Below, piece by piece: positions 1 through 10,430 of a stretch of 64,000 nt of DNA. Made by a program: the position numbers and the translations under genes. Each line of letters starts with the position of its first letter. The stretch's first letter is position 1. The notes beneath the pieces were generated by a model. That model was not told the origin of the DNA, did no database searches, and saw nothing but the letters and a program-made list of their open reading frames with translations. The DNA comes from Scylla paramamosain (lineage: Eukaryota; Arthropoda; Malacostraca; Decapoda; Portunidae), in assembly GCF_035594125.1 (NCBI RefSeq), contig NC_087166.1:21978766-22042765 (forward strand). The letters run 5' to 3'.

Positions 1-200
1 GTGTCAGTGTTCCTCGTCTCCTATCTGTGTTTCTCGTCTCTATCAGCGTTTGTCGTTACTGTCACTGTTTGTCGTTACTATCACTGTTTCCCATTTTCTG
101 TTACTGTTAATTGTCTCTTATCACTTACTCGTCTGTTATCATTATTTATTTTTTTTGGCACTGGTTATCGTTTTCTATCACTTTTATCTTTACTGTTTCT
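1..200. repeat. Short-period pyrimidine-rich minisatellite
   Basis: Loose iterations of GTTTGTCGTTACTRTCACT and TGTTTCTCGTCTCTATCA with a period near 18 bases. They drift into T-rich sequence by about 200. The open frames across it (mostly F, L, S, V, Y) are composition artefacts. Confidence 0.5.
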
Positions 201-254
201 CGTCCACTCTTTTTTTTTTTTTGTCCTCTACTTTTTGTTTCGAATGTTTCATGT

Positions 255-900
255 TGTTTCTGACTCTGATTCTGTGCATGTTTTTCTTATCGTCCTTCAT
301 TTATATGCTGCAAGAGGAACAGTTCTCAGACGTCTTGATTATTATCTAGCTAGCCGTATTTGATCCAATCTTTATGACAAATTCAAGGGACTATTTCCAG
401 TGTTTCCAGAGTATCAAGTGTTTTCGACTCTGACATTCTGATTCTGTGCATTTTTTTTCATATTTTTCTTTCGTTCATATACTGCATGTGAAGATTATCT
501 AGCTGGCAAAACTCAATCCACTCTTTATGACAAAACGAAAACGAAGAGGTGTCTGGAATGTCTCAAATATTTGTGACTCCCTGATTCTCTGCCTTTTTTC
601 ATACATTTATTCATTTATATGCTATACCAGGAATGATTAAGAGACATTTTGAACATTATCTAACGAACAAGAACCGATCTACTCTATATGGTAAAAATAC
701 AATAGGTGTTTCAGATGTTTAAAATATTTGTGACTCCTTGATTTTCTGCCTTTTTTTTTCACATTTTCCTTTATTTACATGCTATACGTACAATAATCAA
801 GTGGTGTTTTGAACATTAACTAGCAAGAACCAATCCACTATGACAAAAAATAAAAGTAGGCGTTTCAAATGTTCCTGACTCTCTCACCCTACTTTTTCAT
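255..900. repeat. ~150-bp tandem repeat, about four units
   Basis: The anchor CTGATTCTGTGCAT or a close variant recurs at 266, 438, 581, 737 and, weakly, 874, giving spacings of 172, 143, 156 and 137. Other shared blocks are TTATCTAGCTAGC, ATCCACTCTTTATGACAAA and TTTATATGCT. Units are diverged, so the array is old. No coding function is visible. Confidence 0.75.
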
Positions 901-1339
901 GTGTTTCTTCCGTGTCTTGTTTCTCGTCACATCCTCATCACACTCTCCTCTCCCCCTCGCTCCTCTTCCAGGCATTGTGTTCCGTCCCGCGGCTCCTCTC
1001 TCATGCATTCCTAATATTCCTCTCCGACTCACTGATTCTCTTTTTCGTATCTTCCTTCCTTCTCTTGTTTCTCTTCCTTTTTCTATTGACATTCTTCTTT
1101 ATCCCTCCTCCTCCTCCTATTTCATGCATTTTTATCAGCGTCTTTGGCTCTTCTTTCATGCAATCCTAGTACCTTTTTTTTTGTATCTGATTCCTTTAAC
1201 TCTGTCATGTTCTCTATTTGTTTTCCTTCCTCCCTACTCCACAATCTCTTTCCTATTTCATTCATATTCAGTTTCCATTCATTGTTTTTTTTTCTAATTT
1301 TTGCTTTTATTGTTGTCTTCCTGTCTTCCTTCTATTTCT

Positions 1340-1341
<2 letters not shown>

Positions 1342-1396
<55 letters not shown>
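1342..1396. repeat. (CT)n microsatellite
   Basis: Uninterrupted CT dinucleotides. Confidence 0.97.
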
Positions 1397-1398
<2 letters not shown>

Positions 1399-1825
1399 TC
1401 TAAATTTATACTCCATTACCATTTTTCTTTCTCTTCCCGCCGCCTTCCTCTACTCCTCCCGCCAAGTGTTTCTATTTCAGTCTTATTTCCTCTCTATGTA
1501 CGTATTCCAGTCCTCTTTCCACCCCTTGTTCCTGTTGCAGATATCTTCCCGCTCTCTCTGTTCGTATTCCGGCCCTTCTCCCGTCTTTTGCTCCTGTTCT
1601 GTCCCTCCTCCCGCTCTTTCTCCCTATCCTCTTCCTCTCCCCCGTCCTTCTGTTCCTATTCCCGCCCTCCTTCCGTGTTTTGTTACATCACCGTCTATGA
1701 TTTTTTTTCCTTCTTCCTCCCGTCTACTATTCCTCATCCCGTCCCCTTCATTTTTTCCCGCCGTCCATTACTTTCTCCTCTCGGCCACGCCCTTGACACG
1801 GTATTCATGCGTATTCCTGCCCCAT

Positions 1826-1827
<2 letters not shown>

Positions 1828-1861
<34 letters not shown>
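1828..1861. repeat. (CA)n microsatellite
   Basis: Uninterrupted CA dinucleotides. Confidence 0.97.
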
Positions 1862-1863
<2 letters not shown>

Positions 1864-2201
1864 CTAGTTTCCTTTTTTTCTCTACTTTTCTTTTTCTTTT
1901 CGTTTCTTGTTTGCGATAACTTTTTCTTTTGTTTGATTAAGTGTTGGGAATCAAGAAGGAAAGATTAGTATGGGTGATTTAAGTGTTTCTATGTGATTGT
2001 CTATGTATGGGCTCTACTTTGTTCATTATATTTAGTCGTATACTTGTGTGGTTCATTGAATAATTTACTGAGTCTTCCTTCCTTCCTCTCCTTCCCTTTC
2101 CTTTCCTTTATTTCTCGTCTCCTATTATTGTCTCCTGAATCTGAACCTTTCCTTTCTTCCTTTACTTGAATATCCTCGTCTTCCTTCCCTTTCTTTACAA
2201 A

Positions 2202-2213
2202 TCTCTCTCTCTC

Positions 2214-2262
<49 letters not shown>
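2202..2262. repeat. (CT)n microsatellite
   Basis: CT array with a single CA interruption near 2216. Confidence 0.96.
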
Positions 2263-2265
<3 letters not shown>

Positions 2266-2392
2266 TCATTCATCAAGGGCACAGCGAGGAGGGAATGGCT
2301 GAGGCAGAGAGAGGCGACAAACAGGACTGGCTGTGGTGTTCGTTCCCATCTTGTGTCTTCTGTCGCCTTCACTCTCCTGCGTCTCTCCAAGT

Positions 2393-2472
2393 TACGTAAG
2401 AGCGTAAGAAAGTAAGGGAAGCTGCAGGAAGCCATCAAGCGTACCCACGTGGTAGTGTCTGTACGGAATATG
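2393..2472 (-). mobile_element. Decayed CR1-like LINE 3' end
   Basis: Read on the minus strand, this matches the 3' untranslated tail of the better CR1 copies at 21.6 and 33.3 kb. On + the shared blocks are AAGTAAGGGAAGCTGCAGGA, CCATCAAGC and CCCACGTGGTAGTG, in the same order and spacing. No coding sequence remains. It is a short, 5'-truncated, old copy. Confidence 0.65.
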
Positions 2473-2582
2473 TGGTGTGAAATATGTTCTCTCTCCTTAT
2501 TAATCTTGTCCTGTTATTCTTCTTCACCTTTTTTCTCTTAATTCTTGTATCTCTTTTCCTATTATCATTATCTCTCGCTTCA

Positions 2583-2584
<2 letters not shown>

Positions 2585-2662
<78 letters not shown>
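2585..2662. repeat. (CT)n microsatellite
   Basis: Uninterrupted CT dinucleotides, about 39 units. Confidence 0.97.
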
Positions 2663-2664
<2 letters not shown>

Positions 2665-3090
2665 CCTGCCTCCCTTCTCTGTCATTCATTGTCTTTTCAT
2701 CCTCTCGCCTAGTTTTCTCTCCCTCCTCCTCTTACATTCCTACTTCCCTCTCCCTCATTAGTTATCTCCTATATCTCAAAGTCCTTCCTATCCTCTGCCT
2801 CTCTCATCTGTTACTAATACTACCTTCTATATTTCCTCACCTCCTTTACAGTTCTTCCCTCTCTCACTTGTCCTCCTATCTTTCCTCACTAGCCTCCTTT
2901 CTCCCTCTACATCTTCCTCTCCTCCTCCTCTTACTCTTCTTCCTCCTCCTCGTCTTCCTCCTCCTTCACAACACCTCCTCATTCTCCTTCATCCTGCCAG
3001 CTCATTTATCTTGCGCCTAAAGATTATACCCCTTTTGTTCCTGGAAATCCTTGCCAAGAGCTGTATTCCGCAGTGTCCTGTTTATCCCCC

Positions 3091-3092
<2 letters not shown>

Positions 3093-3170
<78 letters not shown>
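3093..3170. repeat. (CT)n microsatellite
   Basis: Uninterrupted CT dinucleotides. Confidence 0.97.
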
Positions 3171-3175
<5 letters not shown>

Positions 3176-3404
3176 GTTAATAGTTGTGTATGTGGCATCA
3201 ATATTCTCACTTTTTTTTTTCTTTCTATCGCTTTCTCTCCTTTTTCTTCTCTTTTCTACTTCACCTTTTTCTTTTTCACCTACACTTTTTTCCTTTTTTT
3301 TTAATTTTCTTCTTTTCTTCTTATTTTCTTCCTCTTTTCCTTTCTTCTCCTCCTCCTCTTCTTCCTATTCAAGTTATTTTTACTTCCACCCTGACCTTTC
3401 CCAC

Positions 3405-3405
<1 letters not shown>

Positions 3406-3443
<38 letters not shown>
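3406..3443. repeat. (CT)n microsatellite
   Basis: Uninterrupted CT dinucleotides. (TCC)n tracts follow at 3541-3582 and 3648-3683. Confidence 0.95.
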
Positions 3444-3448
<5 letters not shown>

Positions 3449-3807
3449 CGTCCTCCTCCTCTTCCTGTCCGTTCTTTTCTAATCATCCTTCTTAAATCTT
3501 GTCTTAGTTTTCCTCCACTGTTTTTCTTCCATCCTTTCTGTCCTCCTCCTCCTCCTCCTCCTCCTCCTCCTCTTCCTCCTCCTACTCGTTTCCATTATTT
3601 TTCTACGTCCTCACTTTCCTTGACTCCTACTCCATCTTCTTTGCCTTCCTCCTCCTCCTCCTCCTTCTCCTCCTCCTCCTCCTGGTTGGAAGTCGCCCCT
3701 CAATCCTCTAGTTTTTAGCAGTTCTCAATTGTCCCCGACGGCCCAATTACCTAGGAAAACATTTTTGGGCTATTCATCTTCATTTCACTTTCAATTTAAT
3801 CTACGTA

Positions 3808-4095
3808 GGCTGTGGTGGTGGTGGTGGTGGTGGTGGTTGTTAATGGGAGAGCCTTGAAATAAAACCTTAGCCAACAACTTGTGTTTTGGGGAGGGGGAAG
3901 AAGGGAAAAAAGGAGGGGGCTGAGAGGGAGGGAGAGGGAGAGGGAGAGGGAGAGACGCAAGCAAACACACACACACACACAAATGAGAGCAGAGAAAAGT
4001 ACAACACACATACAGGCACACATAAATGAATAGATAAATAAACAAATAAATAAATAAATAAATAAATAAAAATAATCAAAACAAAAGATAAAAAA
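3808..4095. repeat. Cluster of (TGG)n, GGGAGA, (CA)n and (AAAT)n
   Basis: In order: (TGG)n near 3810-3837, GGGAGA iterations near 3925-3953, a short (CA)n near 3965-3981, (AAAT)n near 4035-4072, and a poly-A tract. Minus-strand frames here are repeat translations. Confidence 0.9.
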
Positions 4096-4979
4096 AAAAA
4101 AAACACCAGATTTCCTCTCTTCCCTCCCTTCCTCCCTTTCCTAATCCCAACTAAACACAAACATCTACCCCCGCCCCACCACCCCCCCCCTGCCCGAACA
4201 CCATCTCTTTTACCAAACCCTCCTAGCTTTGCCCAACCCTGCTCTCGTCTTTTTCCTCCCCTACCAAGTCCCCCAAAAGTCCCCCTATCTTACCCTCGTG
4301 CCATTTCCTCCCCTACAAGTCCTTCCAAGGCTCCCAGTCATGCCCTCATCCTCTTGCTCCCGCCTACAGGTCCCCCCATACAAGTCACCGCCATCGGCCC
4401 CATACAGAGGAAGGCGCCAGGGATGAGACAAAGTATTAGCAATATATTTGATGGAAATACAAAGGGAAGGAAACCAGATGGCAATAAGCATCGGTCTGGA
4501 AGGTAAATGTCTCCTCTCTCCTCTCTCCTTCTCCCTTCTTTCCTTAATTTTCTTCTTTCTTTCTTTCTTTCTCTTCTCTCGTCAATACTCTGGTTCTATA
4601 CTTTTCTCTCTTATCTCTCTTCCTCTCAGCTTTTCTATGTTTTCGTTTTCTCTTCCTTACATATATTTATTCTCATTTCCCGTCTGTCCATTTCTTTCCT
4701 CTTCCCTTTCTTGCTGTCTCTTATTCTCTTTTCATATCTTCTACATATTTTCATCTCTTCTTCTCCTTTCATCTTTATCACTTGCTTATCTTTCCTTCTG
4801 TCCTCATTTTTCCTATCCTTCCTCTTTTCTCCTTCTCCTCTCCTTTTCTCTCCCATTTCTCTTTTTCTTCTTCTCCTTCTTCCCCTTCCTTTCCTCAGCA
4901 CTAAACAGGAAAACCACCTTCTTCTTCTCTTCTTTCCTCCTCTCTTCTTCCTTCACCCTTCCTCAGTGCCAGGCAAGGG

Positions 4980-4981
<2 letters not shown>

Positions 4982-5061
<80 letters not shown>
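4982..5061. repeat. (CT)n microsatellite
   Basis: Uninterrupted CT, about 40 units. It lies 287 bases before a (GA)n array and could pair with it. Confidence 0.97.
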
Positions 5062-5064
<3 letters not shown>

Positions 5065-5282
5065 TTTCTTATAAATGATAATAAATGGCACACTATATTT
5101 CATGAAAAGATTTTACGAGATATATTTTCCTACATATATTTGGATGAGGCGGTGTGGAGAGTGCTATGGTGCTCCTCTCCTCAAGCGTCCCTCATATGCA
5201 CGGGGAACGCTAAGGAACTGCGGTGAATCAATGACATCCGAGTTTCATTCTTAAGTTGACCGCATTCCACCCTCTGCATTCC

Positions 5283-5344
5283 TTAATTCTTTCACTGCTA
5301 GAGTCACCCATTAACATCCAGAGTAGTGTGGAAAATGTTTGCTG

Positions 5345-5420
<76 letters not shown>

Positions 5421-5550
5421 TTAACGAAAATTTTGTTTCTTCTAGATAGATAACTATTCTAGATAACTATTCAAGACAAGTACAAAAATAAAGGTCTATA
5501 GATTTATTGATAATCAGTGAAGAAAATTTGTCTAGCAGTGAAAGGGTTAA
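5283..5550. mobile_element. MITE-like element with TTAA-flanked inverted ends
   Basis: The left end is TTAATTCTTTCACTGCTAGA (5283-5302). The right end is TCTAGCAGTGAAAGGGTTAA (5531-5550). They are inverted repeats matching at 18 of 20 positions, with 14 exact bases inside. TTAA lies at both outer edges, as expected of a piggyBac-type target duplication (family knowledge). The body is about 260 bases, has no transposase, and contains the (GA)n array at 5348-5417. The body does not obviously match the sister elements at 5.9, 8.2 and 31.9 kb, although the ends do. Confidence 0.7.
5348..5417. repeat. (GA)n microsatellite inside MITE-like element
   Basis: Uninterrupted GA, about 35 units, wholly inside the inverted-end element. 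Confidence 0.97.
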
Positions 5551-5576
5551 CTCTCCGCCAATAGAGACGCTACATG

Positions 5577-5745
5577 TATTGAAACATCTCGGTATTTTTC
5601 TAGTTTCTCTAATCTGTCTTTACAACACCAACGTTTCATCCTTCAGTTGACCACCCTCCACCCTCCGCCCTCCTTCACTCATCATCACCAGAAACTCAGT
5701 TTATATTGAAACAGCTCAGTACTTTCTATTCCATTCCTGTATTCT
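5577..5745. repeat. ~126-bp partial tandem duplication
   Basis: TATTGAAACA followed by KCTCRGTA recurs at 5577 and 5703. The flank GTTTCATCCTTCAGTTGACC near 5630 has a relative (GTTTCATTCTTAAGTTGACC) near 5241, left of the MITE-like element. The element therefore appears to sit inside an older repeat. Confidence 0.5.
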
Positions 5746-5856
5746 GTCCAACTCTCTACTTCAAGAGCTAACCAGTGTTCTTAATCCTTCATTCCTTTTT
5801 TCTAGTAACCTTTGGAACTCTATATCTGCTTCTGGATTTCCTCCTGCCGGTGACTG
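5745..5856 (+). pseudogene. Relic of second LINE family, RT C-terminus
   Basis: With frame shifts this reads like the end of a non-LTR reverse-transcriptase ORF: AGAGCTAACCAGTGTTC, then TCATTCC, then AACCTTTGGAACTCTATATC. The last block encodes NLWNSISAS, compared with KLWNSLPVS in the 47.5 kb copy. The next MITE-like element begins immediately downstream. Family assignment within non-LTR elements is open. Confidence 0.55.
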
Positions 5857-6067
5857 AACCCTCTAACTGCAATTTGGTACATCTTTCCTTAATTACCAAT
5901 CCCTCTAAAACTATCTTTACTTGTTCTATAGCCACCTGCAATCTTTAAATTGGGTAGAAATTGCAAAATCTATTTTTTTATTCTCTTTCTTTCTTGTTGA
6001 TGTTTATAAAGATTTTATGCATTACTTCTGGTGCTGTTCATTATTTCTTATCCTTGTGAAAGGGTTA
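5857..6067. mobile_element. MITE-like element, CCCTTTCACTG family, diverged
   Basis: The left end is AACCCTCTAACTGCAATTTGG. The right end is GTGAAAGGGTTAG, the inverse. Internal blocks TTTGGTACATCTTTCCTT, TTGGGTAGAAATTGC and TTTCTTGTTG recur in order in the 8.2 kb element, and more weakly in the 31.9 kb one. Length is about 211. No coding capacity. Confidence 0.65.
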
Positions 6068-6429
6068 GACTATCAACAGGGAGATTTCAAGACATTTCTC
6101 TCCATAATTATTGTATATGGTTTCAGTCTGTAACCTTTAAAGACTGGCACCTTCATTGTTTTGTTTTTTTCTCTTTCTTTCCTGCTTAATCAGAACTCCT
6201 CTTACATAAAAAAAAACTTTCCTTTTCCAGTCGCTATTCCCTGAGTTTTCCTTATGTTTTCATTCGATACAAGAATAGAACTCGCACTATCGTTTTATGT
6301 ATGTTAACTGATCCCTCTTCTTTAATTTCGTTCACTCACTATCTGCGTACGTGCATAAACATTTCAAAATGTAAAATATTGAGTTTCACCATCACTCACC
6401 TAAGTTTCCTTGTGCTTTTCTGTTTCAGG

Positions 6430-6640
6430 ATATAATAAGAAATAATGGACTCAAGTTTGATAAAGATAGATAAGAAAAAAATAAATAAAATAAAGAAACT
6501 GGTGGATGAACGGAATAGACAAACATCTGATGGGGATTATATGTGGAAATAGACAGGCATGTTTTACACAGACCGCCACTTGTAGGCGCCACATCGGTGA
6601 CCTGTCTCTCCATGCAGCAGTGATGTGGCGTGTTGCAGGA
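6430..6640 (+). mobile_element. Highly diverged CR1-like 3' relic
   Basis: Collinear with the CR1 copy at 21.38-21.60 kb. AGAAATAATGGACTCAAG matches the RNNGFKL codons. GTGGATGAACGGAATAGAC matches VDEWNGL. GATGGGGATTATATGTGGAAATAG matches the last codons and stop. CGCCACTTGTAGGCG matches the 3' UTR. There are large internal deletions and AT-rich insertions. It is much older than the 20.7 and 33.3 kb copies. Confidence 0.5.
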
Positions 6641-7004
6641 ACCTTATTAGTGACGAAGGGCGATTGTGGCATTCAGGGGAGGTTACTATTGGCCTGCATA
6701 CTGGTGGTGGTGGTGATGATGTGATGATGTGAGGATATTAATACACTTCCATTACTCCATCTACTAGTATTGCTGAGTATGACCGCCACTGTTACCATTA
6801 CTGTCTTCACTACCATGTCATCAACTTAGCCACCAGTACCACTCCCATAAGAGAAGCAAATAAAAAAAGTTAACAAATAAATTAAATAAATAAAAAAGCA
6901 ATCTCGAGTACCAGCTTCCCCTCTCACCTCCACCCCCGCCCTCCCCCGATCCCTCGCAACACTGACACCATACTCAACAATGAACAGAGAGCGGAACATG
7001 ACAA

Positions 7005-7009
<5 letters not shown>

Positions 7010-7075
<66 letters not shown>
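7010..7075. repeat. (CA)n microsatellite
   Basis: Uninterrupted CA dinucleotides. Confidence 0.97.
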
Positions 7076-7077
<2 letters not shown>

Positions 7078-7150
7078 AAAAATAAAAATACACAAAACAA
7101 AAAGCACAATTCAAAATAATGAGAAAATAATATTAATGATTGTGGTGGCG

Positions 7151-7151
7151 A

Positions 7152-7211
<60 letters not shown>
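7151..7211. repeat. (AGT)n microsatellite
   Basis: About 20 AGT trinucleotides. The frame encodes V or Y runs that are not credible protein. Confidence 0.96.
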
Positions 7212-7737
7212 AGACAGAAGACACGGACACTACAAGCCTTGGAATAAATTAAGACAACCCAATCCTTCCCCGCCCAGCCTCCAGTGAGCGGCCATACCAC
7301 GCTCATTAAATTGACATCAGCCGCGCCGCCAGAGAAGGACCGCCACGCCACGCCACGCCTCCTGCAGGTGGCTTCCCTATCCTGCCCCCGCAACCCCAAC
7401 TCATTTTCATTTTTTTTTTTTAAGCTAATGGCAACAAAATATAATAAAAGTTCCATTGAGGTGCGAGTTTCAAAAGAGAGAGAAGAGGAAGAAAAGGACA
7501 GAAGGATTATACGAGGTTGGAAGTGTCTTGAGATCTCCCACTTAAGTCACACAGGTGCTCTCTCTCCTTCAGTGTAACTCCTGCTTCTCCAGGTGTGTTA
7601 GGCTCTTGCTTCGAGTTATGCCAGTATAGTCAAACACTTCAAACACTTACTTCTCACCTAAATTTACGAGTGCAAACTAACTTTTAACTCATCTTTTACC
7701 TTGAAGTGGGCCTTTTTATTTTTTTTTTCTCAGGTGT

Positions 7738-7862
7738 TGCAAAGGATTAGGCAAATTTATGGATGGGGGTGATAGGTTTAAATAGATAGCTATGTTTCAT
7801 ATAGAGACTACTACGTGTTGGCCTGATGGTTTCTTGCAGCTTCCCTTATATTTCCATGTTCT
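7738..7862 (+). mobile_element. CR1-like LINE 3' end fragment
   Basis: Begins GCAAAGGATTAGGCAAATTT and ATGGATGGGGGTGATAGG, matching the terminal RRLDKFMDGD codons. It continues through GTTTCATATAGAGACTACTA and CTTGCAGCTTCCCTTAT to CCATGTTCTTAAG. Only about 45 coding bases remain before the 3' UTR. Confidence 0.75.
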
Positions 7863-7925
7863 TAAGAGGGCTTTTTTATCCCCTCGTGTTGCCCTTGGCC
7901 AGTGACCCTCTTACATATAATAATA
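7863..7925 (+). mobile_element. 3' tail of second LINE family
   Basis: GTTGCCCTTGGCCAGTGACC then CTCTTACATATAATAATAA. The core GCCCTTGGCCAGT recurs inverted at 47.55 and 61.6 kb. It directly abuts the CR1 3' end, so this is a junction of two retroelement tails. Confidence 0.6.
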
Positions 7926-8226
7926 ATAAAAGGAATATATAAATGAAAAATCTTGGTACACAATTTGATATTTTAGGCAAGGGTTTTCTTTTTTTTTTCC
8001 CTAACATTGTAATTTCTGGGCTTAAGAGTAGGGAACGAGGAAAAATAGGAGACCCAGAGCAGGATTATGGATGCATTGAAGAGAGACATACGGGTGATGG
8101 GTGCGTGAATAGAGTGAACAGAGATGTGTGATGCGCTGTCATGTGGTGGTGCCCAATAATATCTAACACTCCTCTGATCTGCTTATAGTCAACAGTCAGA
8201 TTCTGCAAACACCTGAGAGGACTTAA

Positions 8227-8440
8227 CCCTTTCACTGGTATTTGGCATATCTTTCTTTATTTACTAACCACTAAGATATTGTTTCTTGTTCCTGAGCCAC
8301 CTTCAAACATTGTACTGGGTAGAAATCGAAAAAAAAAAAAAAAAAAATGTTCTTTTTAACTCATTCTTTCTTGTACACACATATAAAAATTTCACACATT
8401 GCTTTAATGTCGTAAACTGTCGCATATCGAATTGAAAGGG
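8227..8440. mobile_element. MITE-like element, CCCTTTCACTG family
   Basis: The left edge is TTAA (8223-8226) followed by CCCTTTCACTGGTATTTGG. The right edge is GAATTGAAAGGGTTGA. Internal blocks CTGGGTAGAAATCG, ATTGCTTTAATGTCG and GCATATCG recur in the 5.9 and 31.9 kb copies. Length is 214, non-coding, with a poly-A tract in the middle. Confidence 0.7.
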
Positions 8441-8803
8441 TTGAGAATGAAGAAAATCGATAAATACACAGAAAAAGAGGTTAGCCGAGAAGATTTAAAG
8501 GGTACGGTCCATACTGAAATGCATGTAATAAGATGTGACAGGAACTTTGACCGTTCATGAATTGTGCATCGGCCGTAACTTATGGATGCAGCGAAAGGAG
8601 ACAAGCTTGTAATGGTGAGGCTGAGGAAGACGCGGAAGACCGAGAGTGTTGGAAAAGGTTGACCCGCTACAGCGACCCATAACGGGAGCAGCCGACAGAA
8701 GAGGAGGAAAGATGTGTGGCTAGTCTTGTGATCGTGACTCTACATACATGTGTCCTGCCAACGCCCACACCAGCTGTTCTGTAAGTGCCTGTAAATACTT
8801 CTC

Positions 8804-9345
8804 AGCTGTCTTCCTTAAACATTTCACTGTTACACAATCTTTTCCTAATTGTTTACAACTGTTTATTTTTGTACTATAGTCCCCTAAACAGTAATGTACT
8901 TGACATCTCGTATTCTTCCTTATTTTGCGTTTCCTCATAGTCTTTTGCAGCATTTTAGACTTAGCTGTCTTCCACAAACTTTTCGCTGCTACGCAATATT
9001 TCCATAGTCGTTTACAACTTTTAAACTTATTTTTTTTGTACTACAGTTTCCTAAATAGTTATGTAACTGACAAACATTTCATATTCTACCTTATTTTTTG
9101 TGTTTTCTCATAATATTTGGTAACATTTTAGGATCAGCTGTCTTCCACAAACCATTCCCTATTACCCAATCTTTCCATAATCGTTTACAAGTTTTAAACA
9201 CATTTTTGTAGTACAATCCCTCAAACAGTTACGTAACAAACAAAATCTCGTATTCTCCCTTATTCTGTGTTTTCCCATAATCCTTTGCAACCTTTAAGGC
9301 TTATGATTATGCGCTACAGTCTCTTAAATGACCCTGTAGATAAGA
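8804..9345. repeat. ~165-bp tandem repeat, three units plus partial
   Basis: AGCTGTCTTCC starts units at 8804, 8963 and 9136 (spacings 159 and 173). Each unit contains a CGTTTACAA-like block, TTTTGTACTAYAGT, CCTAAA, AGTTAYGTAAC and a TCGTATTCT-like block, in order. A truncated fourth unit follows 9300. AT-rich and non-coding. Confidence 0.85.
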
Positions 9346-9394
9346 CAGAATATTAGTCTTATATTCATTTTTGAGATCTGGCACCTAACTGTCC

Positions 9395-9465
9395 TTTTAT
9401 CCATAGTATTTGTGTTATGTTTGACCAGTGACCCTTAAAAAAAAAATAAATAAATAAATAAAAAG
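9395..9465 (+). mobile_element. Possible second-LINE 3' tail with A-rich end
   Basis: TTTTATCCATAG then GTTTGACCAGTGACCCTTAA resembles the tail at 7.87-7.91 kb, and ends in AAATAAATAAAT. The match is short and could be chance. Confidence 0.3.
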
Positions 9466-9845
9466 TCATCTGCGTGTCACTGCCAACAATTCTTACAGAG
9501 CTCAGAAACTTATACGACTACAACAGTGAAGAGTTAGATAGTCTCTCCTCCAGCTGGGTTCTCGTGTCACTGGTCCTACGCCATTGTGAGTCCCACGTGA
9601 ATTATATAAAAGCATTCCCACGCTGGAATAAATATATGATAACAGTTATTTACATGTCAGAGTGTTTTATTTCAGTCTATGTGAGGGTTTACGTTGCGAG
9701 TTTCTGTGACGTGTACTTAAATTTTAATGAGGATCGGAGTGTTTTTTTTTCTTTTTTTTTTTTGTTTATATTTTTTTTGTATCATCCGCATTGTGAGTTT
9801 AACTAATTTCGCCCTTCTTGAAAATTTATTGTGGTTGGTTGGTTC

Positions 9846-9950
<105 letters not shown>

Positions 9951-10012
9951 TCTTCTTATCCTTTTCAGTTTGAATTTTATAAGAACGTTCGCTAATGCTT
10001 TTTCTCTCTTCT

Positions 10013-10013
<1 letters not shown>

Positions 10014-10058
<45 letters not shown>

Positions 10059-10098
10059 GATTATTATTAATATCATTATCATCACCACCACCACCACC
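10014..10098. repeat. (ATT)n then (CCA)n microsatellites
   Basis: ATT trinucleotides to 10058, then degenerate ATT/ATC and six CCA units. Confidence 0.93.
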
Positions 10099-10174
10099 AA
10101 CATCTTCAAAAACTTACTTACATTCTTTAGCCATCAATGTAAAGAAAGAGAAAAAGATGTTGAATTTACATAAG

Positions 10175-10177
<3 letters not shown>

Positions 10178-10242
<65 letters not shown>
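10178..10242. repeat. (GA)n microsatellite
   Basis: Uninterrupted GA, between CT arrays at 9849-9943 and 10361-10427. Confidence 0.97.
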
Positions 10243-10247
<5 letters not shown>

Positions 10248-10358
10248 TACCAAACACGTACAGTCCTCGCATCCTAAGCATCTCAAAAAACCTTCATTAT
10301 TTTCTAGGTAGTTTACTTTCTGGGACATATTTTGGGTTCCATTGAATTTTACAGTCGT

Positions 10359-10360
<2 letters not shown>

Positions 10361-10427
<67 letters not shown>
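10361..10427. repeat. (CT)n microsatellite
   Basis: Uninterrupted CT dinucleotides. Confidence 0.97.

Positions 10428-10430
<3 letters not shown>

Larger units (their letters stand above)
900..3720. other. Pyrimidine-rich gene-free DNA with CT and TCC arrays
   Basis: The + strand is strongly pyrimidine-biased (TTTTC, CTTCCTCC, TCTCC) almost throughout. It carries the CT arrays listed separately plus (TCC)n at 3541-3582 and 3648-3683. Long open frames on both strands are S/L/F or R/E/K low complexity. A decayed CR1 tail lies near 2.4 kb. I see no exon. Confidence 0.7.

Noticed and set aside
1144..1968. 274-residue frame, serine/leucine/phenylalanine rich
   Set aside because: It is a translation of pyrimidine-rich DNA with (CT)n and (CA)n tracts. 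No domain, and the overlapping frames are equally open.
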